Source: Croceivirga sp.
Lineage (GTDB): Bacteria; Bacteroidota; Bacteroidia; Flavobacteriales; Flavobacteriaceae
Assembly (NCBI GenBank): GCA_028284935.1
Contig: JANQQQ010000018.1
Location: forward strand, 119,957-183,956
Reading direction: 5' to 3'
DNA: 64,000 nucleotides
In this document: positions 32,368 to 39,298 of the stretch, in pieces
Position numbering within the stretch: position 1 is the first letter of the stretch
How the letters are laid out: the number at the start of each line of letters is the position of its first letter
Translations under genes and position numbers: made by a program
Notes under the pieces: generated by a model
Databases searched by the model: none
What the model was told of the DNA's origin: nothing
The model's input: the letters and a program-made list of their open reading frames with translations, nothing else

Positions 32368-32730
32368 ATGGAAAAAAAAGGCGCGAAAAAGAAGGAAGTG
32401 CCAGTACTTTTTCCTGATGGAAAAAGTACTTATGAGCTTCCCGAACTCGAGATTGGGACCACCTTACGTATTGGTAGACCATCCAGTAGGTACTACCAAT
32501 ACCTTCATTTTTCCCTTGACTTTTTGAACCAAAGACTGAATGACCTATCAAAACTAAATGGCTTGGAGGGTACCCCTGTTCAAGTGATTGGTGAGATTCG
32601 CCTTAAAGAGGGCAACGAATTTGCCATAGTTCAAAAAAAAGATGGAGAAACCTTTTTTGAGAATGAGGTTCGATTGTTTGCCGATAGGCAAAAGGCCTTG
32701 GAAAGCCATGAACTGGTATTTGAATATTAA
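32368..32730 (+). CDS. Hypothetical small protein, probable member of the tetR regulon
   Basis: A 120-residue soluble protein without signal peptide and with a basic N-terminus (MEKKGAKKKE). No family recognised. The segment AIVQKKDGETFF recalls, weakly, the xVLKKxxGxxFF pattern of the secreted pair at 25.3-26.1 kb. The ATG at 32368 is set by the -7 box ending at 32353; a GTG at 32353 overlaps that box. Its promoter carries DNA elements shared with the tetR promoter, suggesting common control. A small secreted protein gene follows 20 bases later. Confidence 0.7.
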   Translation: MEKKGAKKKEVPVLFPDGKSTYELPELEIGTTLRIGRPSSRYYQYLHFSLDFLNQRLNDLSKLNGLEGTPVQVIGEIRLKEGNEFAIVQKKDGETFFENEVRLFADRQKALESHELVFEY

Positions 32731-32750
32731 AAAATATAAATAATAGAAAA

Positions 32751-33032
32751 ATGAGAAAAAGAAGTATTGTTTTTGTGATGTTGTTCAGTGTTATTACAAT
32801 GCATCTTGGTTTTGCTTCCATTGGAATAAATGATGGCAACACGCTCGAGAAACAGGCTGAAGCCCAATTAGTGGCTTCCATTACCTATATTGAAGAAGAA
32901 ATTGATGATGAATTTGACCTTGGGTTTAACGTCCATGATTATTTACCATTGGATTTTGACCCTTATAAAGGCATGATTTACAGTCTTGATGATATTGAAT
33001 ATATTGAGTCTGACGAAGCGATAGAACTCTAA
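32751..33032 (+). CDS. Small acidic secreted protein
   Basis: A 93-residue protein with a signal peptide (IVFVMLFSVITMHLGFA, cut near ASIG). The mature part is very acidic: many Asp/Glu and a YIEEEIDDEFDLGFNVHDYL segment that reads like short linear repeats of an LPLDFDPY type. No family recognised, though similar tiny acidic secreted proteins occur in Flavobacteriaceae. It is 20 bases after the gene at 32368 and probably on the same transcript, so it may be cargo or a partner of the nearby exporter; that is speculation. Confidence 0.65.
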   Translation: MRKRSIVFVMLFSVITMHLGFASIGINDGNTLEKQAEAQLVASITYIEEEIDDEFDLGFNVHDYLPLDFDPYKGMIYSLDDIEYIESDEAIEL

Positions 33033-33116
33033 TTCCAGACCTCTGGGAAGGGACTTCTTTTTGTCATTCCATCTAACTCAATGATTTCTGTCAGCTTTTA
33101 ACGTATAATACGACTT

Positions 33117-33124
33117 TAACTTTG
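33117..33124 (+). promoter_or_regulatory. -7 box of the thioredoxin-like gene
   Basis: TAACTTTG fits TAnnTTTG and lies 19 bases before the ATG at 33144. It rules out the in-frame TTG at 33135 as a natural start only weakly, but the ATG is the better choice. Confidence 0.45.
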
Positions 33125-33143
33125 CGCAATAAAGTTGAAACGT

Positions 33144-33776
33144 ATGTACACCCTTACTGAGAACCCCATAAAATTGACAAAAGTGATTCTAGAAAATGCT
33201 TTAAACCAAAGTATTGGTTATGAAGAGTATCGCGAATTGGTCCATCGATTGGCGGTAAAGAACTCAAATACGGGCCCTGAAAAGACCGAGGCTTTGGCAA
33301 ATTATACCCAGCTCAATGATAGGCGAATGAGAAGATGGGATAAAACCCTGAGAATCCCTGAAGATGTGCAATCCAAAATTAAGACCTACAACAAAAGGGT
33401 TATCTGGTTGGTACTTACGGAAAGTTGGTGTGGGGATGCTTCCCCTAGCCTGCCAGTAATGAACAAACTGACCGAACTCAACCCAAATATTGAGTTGAAA
33501 ATTGTGTTGAGGGACGAACATCCGGAAGTAATGGATCGGTTCTTGACCAATGGTAGCCGTTCGATTCCTAAACTGATTGTCTTGGATTCCCAAACAAAGG
33601 GGGTTTTAGAGGAGTGGGGTCCAAGATCAACCAAAGCCACTCAAATGGTGATGGATGAAAAAGCCAAAAATGGAAAGCTGAGTCCCGAGTTTAAAGAAGA
33701 ATTGCAGGTCTTCTACAATAAGGATAAGGGACAGGATATTATTAATGATTTAACGCAACTATTTGCCTTGAAATAG
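33144..33776 (+). CDS. Thioredoxin-fold protein with single active-site cysteine
   Basis: A 210-residue cytoplasmic thioredoxin-family protein (Thioredoxin_9 type). A helical N-terminal region (residues 1-85) precedes the fold; the active-site loop is LTESWCGDASPSLP, so CxxC is reduced to a single Cys, and the cis-Pro appears in GSRSIPKLIVLD. Single-Cys members can work as thiol-based reductases with glutathione-like thiols, or have lost redox function. The start ATG is preceded by a -7 box. Its last 18 bases overlap the end of the convergent TonB-like gene. Confidence 0.85.
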   Translation: MYTLTENPIKLTKVILENALNQSIGYEEYRELVHRLAVKNSNTGPEKTEALANYTQLNDRRMRRWDKTLRIPEDVQSKIKTYNKRVIWLVLTESWCGDASPSLPVMNKLTELNPNIELKIVLRDEHPEVMDRFLTNGSRSIPKLIVLDSQTKGVLEEWGPRSTKATQMVMDEKAKNGKLSPEFKEELQVFYNKDKGQDIINDLTQLFALK

Positions 33777-34475
33777 ATAGGTAATGGTGCCGATTTGGCT
33801 ACTTTTTGGACTCCTGCTAAAGTTGGCCTTTAGGGCGTAGGCTTTTGCATTTTCTATAAGACAATAATCATTGGTACTTGAGCTTTTCCCATTAAAAGAT
33901 ACCTCAAGCACATCCCCATTTCTGTCTACAGTGATATTGATTACAACTTTACCGCCATTTTCGCAGGTATAAATGGGAGGAGGTAGGTGATACGCATTTC
34001 TATCCACTAAGGAATAGGAAATGGACGTTCTTTTGTCCTTTAAATTATTGGTAAATTCCTTTTTTTCGGCATCTCGCTCGCCCAATTGCTCTTTTCGTTC
34101 TTGCCTCTTTTTCGCTAGCTCTTTTAGATTTGCAGCGTAACCGCTATCATTGTCCAAAGACTCATTGGGGCCACTTTTCATTTCACGTTCTTCCATCAAT
34201 TCCTCGAGCGTTTTTAAGGGTTCTGGATTCCCTACGCTGGGCTTCGCAGTTTCGTTAAAGGCCCTATGACTTTTTATAGGGTCATTCTGCGCTAGTTCTT
34301 CCAATCGTTCCTTTTCCTCCAGCAATTGCTCCACTTCCTCATCCAATATGGCCATTTCAATAACATACTCATCTTCTTCCCGGTTCACCAAATGAACATT
34401 GTAGGAAAGCAATACCACATTGGCCATTGTAAAAATGGTAATGATCAATGATAATTGTTTGCGATTCAAGTTCAT
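33759..34475 (-). CDS. TonB-like protein with coiled-coil linker
   Basis: A 238-residue protein. One N-terminal transmembrane helix (about residues 8-28) is followed by a charged Glu/Lys coiled coil (about 35-150) instead of the usual proline-rich rod, and a C-terminal alpha/beta domain with the TonB_C pattern (GGKVVINITVDRNGDVLEVS). TonB proteins carry energy from ExbB/ExbD to outer-membrane receptors; no exbB or exbD is near. The missing proline rod suggests an atypical energy transducer or a structural protein. It lies 34 bases after truB on the same strand and may be the last gene of that unit. Confidence 0.75.
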   Translation of the reverse strand: MNLNRKQLSLIITIFTMANVVLLSYNVHLVNREEDEYVIEMAILDEEVEQLLEEKERLEELAQNDPIKSHRAFNETAKPSVGNPEPLKTLEELMEEREMKSGPNESLDNDSGYAANLKELAKKRQERKEQLGERDAEKKEFTNNLKDKRTSISYSLVDRNAYHLPPPIYTCENGGKVVINITVDRNGDVLEVSFNGKSSSTNDYCLIENAKAYALKANFSRSPKSSQIGTITYLFQGK

Positions 34476-34509
34476 GGTGTACTAATAACCCAGATTTACC
34501 AAAAATATT

Positions 34510-35241
34510 TTATTTCTCGGAATTGGTGGAAGCTGTATGTTGTTCCAGCCAATCCTTGAATTCTTGGGGACTCTGGGCATTATTTACGTTAAAATCACCT
34601 ATTTTGGTTCTTCTCAGTGCGGTCAGGTGTGCTCCTGAACCCAAGGCTTTTCCAAAATCATGGGCCAAAGAACGGATATAGGTGCCTTTGCTACAGACGA
34701 TCCTGAAATCCACTGCTGGGAGGTCAATGTTGGTAATTTTAAAATCAAAAATTTCAATAATGCGCGATGGAATGTCCACCGTTTCCCCTTTACGCGCAAA
34801 TTCATACAATCGTTTGCCATCTTTCTTTACTGCTGAAAAGATGGGAGGATACTGCTCAATTTTCCCCAAGAAGGACGTAGCGCATGCGGTAAGCTTTGAA
34901 GTGGTAATATGGGCAATGGGGAAGGTTTGGTCTACCTCGGTCTCCAGATCATAGGAAGGTGTAGTGGCTCCCAAAGTAAAGGTTCCTGTATATTCTTTTA
35001 CCTGTCCCTGTAGTTCAGGTATTTTTTTGGTGAATTTTCCCGTACAGATCAACAGGAGTCCCGTAGCCAAAGGGTCCAAAGTCCCGGCATGACCGATCTT
35101 AAACTTTTTGTTGAGCCTAAACTTTTTTCTGATGGCCCATTTTAAGGCATTCACGGCTTGGAAAGAAGACCATTCCAAAGGCTTGTCAATCAATAGAATT
35201 TGACCCTCTGTAAAATATGAAGAAGAAATATTTTGCTTCAT
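34510..35241 (-). CDS. truB: tRNA pseudouridine(55) synthase TruB
   Basis: A 243-residue TruB that makes pseudouridine at tRNA position 55. The catalytic Asp56 lies in GHAGTLDPLATGLL, and LLIDKPLEWSSF and GTYIRSLAHDFG are further family motifs. It is shorter than E. coli TruB because it lacks the C-terminal PUA-type extension, as usual in Bacteroidota. The ATG at 35241, 4 bases after the uppP stop, is preferred over a start at 35274 inside uppP. Operon: ftsX, DUF3098, uppP, truB. Confidence 0.96.
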   Translation of the reverse strand: MKQNISSSYFTEGQILLIDKPLEWSSFQAVNALKWAIRKKFRLNKKFKIGHAGTLDPLATGLLLICTGKFTKKIPELQGQVKEYTGTFTLGATTPSYDLETEVDQTFPIAHITTSKLTACATSFLGKIEQYPPIFSAVKKDGKRLYEFARKGETVDIPSRIIEIFDFKITNIDLPAVDFRIVCSKGTYIRSLAHDFGKALGSGAHLTALRRTKIGDFNVNNAQSPQEFKDWLEQHTASTNSEK

Positions 35242-35245
35242 TGAC

Positions 35246-36040
35246 CTATCCCCAAATACTCCAACCGATGGCAATTAGGCCAACGATAAAACAGTAAATG
35301 GCAAAATACGTCAATTTGCTTTGGCGCACCAATTTTATCATCCAGGTACAGGCCACCAAACCAGCGATAAAAGCGGCTACAAAACCTGCTCCCATAGCCC
35401 CCATCTGAGCACTCTCAAAACTGATGTCACCACTTAAAATATCCTTTGTGACCTTTCCCAAAATCAGGGGAACAACCATCAAAAAAGAAAAACGTGCGGA
35501 TTTTGTCTTGTCAATGCCAAGAAGCACGGCCGTGGAGATGGTAGCCCCACTACGGGAAATCCCTGGTAACATGGCCACCATTTGCGCCATCCCTATAACG
35601 AACGCGCTTCGATAGGAAACTCCCTTGGGCGTGGTCTTGGCCATATCGGCCAGATATAGAAGCACAGCGGTGACTATCAACATAATTCCTACGATGAAAA
35701 TGGCACCATCAAAAAAGACCTCCATAAAATCTTCCAGTAAGAAGCCTACCAAAGCAGCTGGAATCATCGAAATTATAATCTTCAGACTGAACTGGGTTTC
35801 CTCATTCCATTTAAATTGAAAAAGTCCCTTTATGATATCCCAAACGTCCTTTCGGAACACGACCAGGGTACTCAAGGCCGTGGCAAAATGCAACACTACG
35901 GTGAATAGCAAACTTTCTTCAGGGATGGAGTTATCGCCCAAGATGGCTTTCCCCAATTCCAAATGTCCACTGGAGGAAACGGGCAAAAATTCGGTCAATC
36001 CTTGAACGATGCCCAAGATGATCGCATCAATGGTATCCAA
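35246..36040 (-). CDS. uppP: Undecaprenyl-diphosphate phosphatase
   Basis: A 264-residue BacA/UppP protein with about eight helices. It recycles the lipid carrier undecaprenyl phosphate for cell-wall and surface-polymer synthesis. Catalytic motifs are GIVQGLTEFLPVSSSGHL near the N-terminus and LPGISRSGATIS in the second half. It lies 3 bases after the DUF3098 gene and 4 bases before truB on the same strand, in a cell-envelope/division unit with ftsX. Confidence 0.97.
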   Translation of the reverse strand: MDTIDAIILGIVQGLTEFLPVSSSGHLELGKAILGDNSIPEESLLFTVVLHFATALSTLVVFRKDVWDIIKGLFQFKWNEETQFSLKIIISMIPAALVGFLLEDFMEVFFDGAIFIVGIMLIVTAVLLYLADMAKTTPKGVSYRSAFVIGMAQMVAMLPGISRSGATISTAVLLGIDKTKSARFSFLMVVPLILGKVTKDILSGDISFESAQMGAMGAGFVAAFIAGLVACTWMIKLVRQSKLTYFAIYCFIVGLIAIGWSIWG

Positions 36041-36043
36041 TAC

Positions 36044-36304
36044 TTATTTCTTTTTGGCAGGGTCCAAAAGGATGGCATAAATCTGAATTCCCAATCCAAT
36101 AAGCACCAAAAGTGGCGCTAAGCGAATCCTACGGAAATTATAGATTTCGGGATTAAAAACGTTGGGGTCATCGCTCCCGCCACCGCTCATCAAAATGAAA
36201 CCGAGTGCGATAAATGCTATTCCTATAAACAAGAAGGTATAATTCTTTTTCTGGAATATGAACTGTGGTTTCTTTTTTTGATTCGTACTACTTTTCTTAC
36301 CCAT
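36044..36304 (-). CDS. DUF3098 small membrane protein
   Basis: An 86-residue protein of DUF3098: a basic N-terminus, a first helix (about residues 24-42) followed by GGGSDDPNVFNPEIYNFRR, and a second helix (about 62-80). The family is typical of Bacteroidota and is nearly always found between ftsX and uppP, as here (70 bases after ftsX and 3 bases before uppP). The function is unknown but the constant context suggests an envelope or division role. Confidence 0.9.
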   Translation of the reverse strand: MGKKSSTNQKKKPQFIFQKKNYTFLFIGIAFIALGFILMSGGGSDDPNVFNPEIYNFRRIRLAPLLVLIGLGIQIYAILLDPAKKK

Positions 36305-36373
36305 TTGTTTCGGATTGATAACGCAAGTTAGCCATTCTAATTGTTTGGCAGGTAATTTCTCTTATACTTTAAT

Positions 36374-37252
36374 TCAATAATATAAATCATTCGTTCTCAG
36401 GTTCAGAAAACGTTGCGTGGCAAAAAAGGTACTGACATAGGATATCAAAACACCTAATACCAAGACCCCAAAAAACAGTCCGGCCAATAGCGGGATGTCT
36501 TCATAAATGCCCAATTCCGGGAAGGTCTTGTTGATATAATAAAGCATCCCAGCCAGGGCCAATAATGCAATGAGCCCTCCATATACACCAAGCTTTACAT
36601 TATTGACAATAAAAGGTCTTCTGATAAAGGTCTTGGTTGCCCCTACCATTTGCATGGTTTTAATGATAAAACGCTTGGAATAAATGGACAGCCGTATGGA
36701 ACTATTGATAAGGAGTACGGCTATAACTGTAAACACAGCACTGGCCAATAATATCCAAAGGCTGATTTTTTTCACGTTATCATTTAAAAGCGAAATCAAG
36801 GGTTGGTCATAGCTCACTTCATCCACAAAGGATTTGTTTGATAATGATTCCGCAATTTCAGCAACTTGAGCTGAGGAAACAAAATCTGCTTTAAGGTTGA
36901 CATCAAAAGAATTTTTTAAGGGATTGTACCCTAAGAACTCTTGGAAATTTTCGCCAATGTCTTCACTGTACTGTTCTGCGGCATCTTCTTTGGAAACATA
37001 AACGGCCGATTTGGTATAGTCAGCCATAGCCAAACTTTTTTGAAGCTGGTCAATCTCTACGGGCTTCGCTGTGTCCTTTAAGAAGACCGAAACGGTAATC
37101 TGTTCTTTAAAATGGTCTGCCAGCTTTTTGGTATTTAACACCAATAGCCCCAAAACACCCAAGAGAAATAGCACTAGGGCGATACTGAGCACGACCGAAA
37201 AGTAGGAGGAAATCAGACGTCGTCTTTGATAGCGTTCAATGTATTGACCCAT
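36374..37252 (-). CDS. ftsX: Cell division protein FtsX
   Basis: A 292-residue FtsX with four transmembrane helices (about residues 14-38, 168-190, 215-240 and 258-282) and an extracellular loop between helices 1 and 2. The region MQMVGATKTFIRRPFIV before the third helix is the family signature. FtsX pairs with the ATPase FtsE to control cell-wall hydrolases during division; ftsE is not in this window, as is normal in Bacteroidota. It is the first gene of the unit ftsX, DUF3098, uppP, truB. Confidence 0.95.
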   Translation of the reverse strand: MGQYIERYQRRRLISSYFSVVLSIALVLFLLGVLGLLVLNTKKLADHFKEQITVSVFLKDTAKPVEIDQLQKSLAMADYTKSAVYVSKEDAAEQYSEDIGENFQEFLGYNPLKNSFDVNLKADFVSSAQVAEIAESLSNKSFVDEVSYDQPLISLLNDNVKKISLWILLASAVFTVIAVLLINSSIRLSIYSKRFIIKTMQMVGATKTFIRRPFIVNNVKLGVYGGLIALLALAGMLYYINKTFPELGIYEDIPLLAGLFFGVLVLGVLISYVSTFFATQRFLNLRTNDLYY

Positions 37253-37318
37253 AGCGCAAATTCGTTGCGTAAAAATAGAAAAGTAAATCGTACACAGATA
37301 ACCGATTTGATTTTTGAA

Positions 37319-39199
37319 TCATCTTTTTAATGTAAGATGTCCTTTGAGATTACCCTCATCCAAGCGAATACTATACCAGTAATCTGATGCAGGAAGAGGA
37401 TGACCGTTAAAGGAACCATCCCAGGAAAAGTCTGGATTTTTGGAGCGAACAATAAGTTTTCCAAAACGATTGAAAATTGAGATTTCATATTGTACGGCAA
37501 ATTCAACCCCTTGGGGTTTAAAAGTGTCATTGAAGTTATCACCATTAGGGGTAAAAAATTTAGGAATCACAATATGCAAATACTCTTGGGTCAATGGAGG
37601 ACAGCTGGCATCGCCTCTCACATAAATAGTGTACCTACCACCTTCAATTGACTCGAAAATGGGGGATTCATTATAAAAAGTCCCATTTAACGAAAACTCA
37701 AACGCTCCCTCATTGACCACACGTACTACGATGTTTTGGTCATTTGAAAGAATTTCTTCAATTGTTGGCGCATCAATTTGCTTTACAACAATTGTCTTTG
37801 TGTTTGAACATGATTGTGCATTGGTTACCTGAACCGTATAGATTCCAGGTTCTTGAATTGATATGCTTTCTGATGCTTCACCAGTACTCCACAGAAAAGT
37901 GGCATTTTGAAAATCTGCGGATAATACCACACTTTCACCTTCGCAAAGTTCAATTTCTTCATCCATTAATTCTGGAGCCTCAAAAATAACGACCTCAATT
38001 TCAGTACGACCAATAGAAATACATGAGGTTAATGTTGAACGGGCTTCAGCATAGAAAAAGCCGGATGTTTCCGGTTCAAATACGGGATTTCCTGCAAGAA
38101 GTAAATTGCCGCCAATAGGGGAATCATACCAATTAACGGTTACATTTTCTGGTACTTCTGCCGATATGGAGCGATTCTCATTTTCACAAAATACGGTATC
38201 TCCACTGATAACGGGCGCATTAGGTAAGGGTACTATTAAAATTTCAAAGACATCGGAAATAACATTGCAAAAAGCATTTGAAACATTTACCAAATCTTCA
38301 GCAACTTTTACCCTGTAGTAGCGTGTGGCATTAAGGGCCGGGGTTACGAATATTGGATTGGTTTGGCCAGGAATATCCAACCAATTGATAGCATCAGTAC
38401 TTTCTTGCCATTGATAAAAATGACTGCCAAAGACGGAAAAATCCGGATTGGCCGTAAGTGTAACCGAGGAAGGAGTTTGATCTTCACAAATAGCGGTAAA
38501 AGACTCATTTTGTGCATCCGTAACTTCAATGAAATCGCCACAGGATTTAAACACAATATCGTCAATGGCTAGGTCATTTCCGCAACCCCCCGCACCATTG
38601 TTCAACATTTTTAGAATTACCGAGGTCTGCCCGGGTTCTGTCTTGAAGACAAGACCGTATTGCAACCAAATTGGACTGGAAGTTCCTCGGATATCACCAG
38701 TATCCCCTGATGCCAAAAGGATGCTGTCAGTATCATCCCAAATTTGAAATCGAACATTTATTGGAATACCCCCATTTGGACATGCAGTTGAAGAGGGTAA
38801 AAGATTAAGGAGCCAAGAAGAAAACTCATAGGAAGTATTTTCACATAAACCATCGATAGTTCTTCTAAAGAATTCACCGGGTACAAAGTCCGCATTGACG
38901 ATAAGAGCTTTGCCATTAACATCGCCTGGGGTATGGTCTGTGGTATCGAACCAATCAAAATAGTTTGTTCTGCTGGATATGGTATAATTGCCATCATTTG
39001 GTTGTTCGGGACCACCATCAACATAGGTATACGTGGTGGTTCCAGGAGGTAGGGGTGGACCATCCCGAAGTCCAGTACCAAAAGTTTCCGTAAAAATGGG
39101 ATTCCCGGAATTCCCACCACAAAACCCTAGTTGCCCATTAATATGTTGTATTGAAAGGCCAATAAGAAACAATAAGATAAGAGGGGGATTTTTTTGCAT
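37319..39199 (-). CDS. Secreted surface protein with gliding motility-associated C-terminal domain (T9SS)
   Basis: A 626-residue exported protein. A signal peptide (PLILLFLIGLSIQHINGQ) is followed by a jelly-roll-like N-terminal domain (GNPIFTETFGTG, and a late NDLAIDDIVF motif) of the kind found in surface carbohydrate-binding proteins. Two or three Ig-like repeats follow, and then a C-terminal domain starting FFTPNGDNFNDTFKP, the TIGR04131 (type B) T9SS signal related to SprB. It would be exported by the type IX system to the surface. The ATG at 39199 gives the correct signal peptide; a GTG at 39214 adds 5 residues. It is divergent from leuS. Confidence 0.93.
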   Translation of the reverse strand: MQKNPPLILLFLIGLSIQHINGQLGFCGGNSGNPIFTETFGTGLRDGPPLPPGTTTYTYVDGGPEQPNDGNYTISSRTNYFDWFDTTDHTPGDVNGKALIVNADFVPGEFFRRTIDGLCENTSYEFSSWLLNLLPSSTACPNGGIPINVRFQIWDDTDSILLASGDTGDIRGTSSPIWLQYGLVFKTEPGQTSVILKMLNNGAGGCGNDLAIDDIVFKSCGDFIEVTDAQNESFTAICEDQTPSSVTLTANPDFSVFGSHFYQWQESTDAINWLDIPGQTNPIFVTPALNATRYYRVKVAEDLVNVSNAFCNVISDVFEILIVPLPNAPVISGDTVFCENENRSISAEVPENVTVNWYDSPIGGNLLLAGNPVFEPETSGFFYAEARSTLTSCISIGRTEIEVVIFEAPELMDEEIELCEGESVVLSADFQNATFLWSTGEASESISIQEPGIYTVQVTNAQSCSNTKTIVVKQIDAPTIEEILSNDQNIVVRVVNEGAFEFSLNGTFYNESPIFESIEGGRYTIYVRGDASCPPLTQEYLHIVIPKFFTPNGDNFNDTFKPQGVEFAVQYEISIFNRFGKLIVRSKNPDFSWDGSFNGHPLPASDYWYSIRLDEGNLKGHLTLKR

Positions 39200-39242
39200 T
39201 TCTTCAAGTCTCACATTCTAAAGTAGGCCCTTACTTAATCTT

Positions 39243-39273
39243 TTTAAGCTCTGGCGGATTAAACCTATTTTTG
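39243..39273 (+). promoter_or_regulatory. leuS promoter
   Basis: TTTA (39243-39246) and TATTTTTG (39266-39273) are separated by 19 bases, so the -33 element has one mismatch to TTTG and the -7 is exact. The expected start point is near 39280, about 20 bases before leuS. CTGGC/GCCAG (39251-39255, 39273-39277) forms a small inverted repeat over the -7 box. Confidence 0.6.
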
Positions 39274-39298
39274 CCAGACCATTGGAGAAATATATAAA

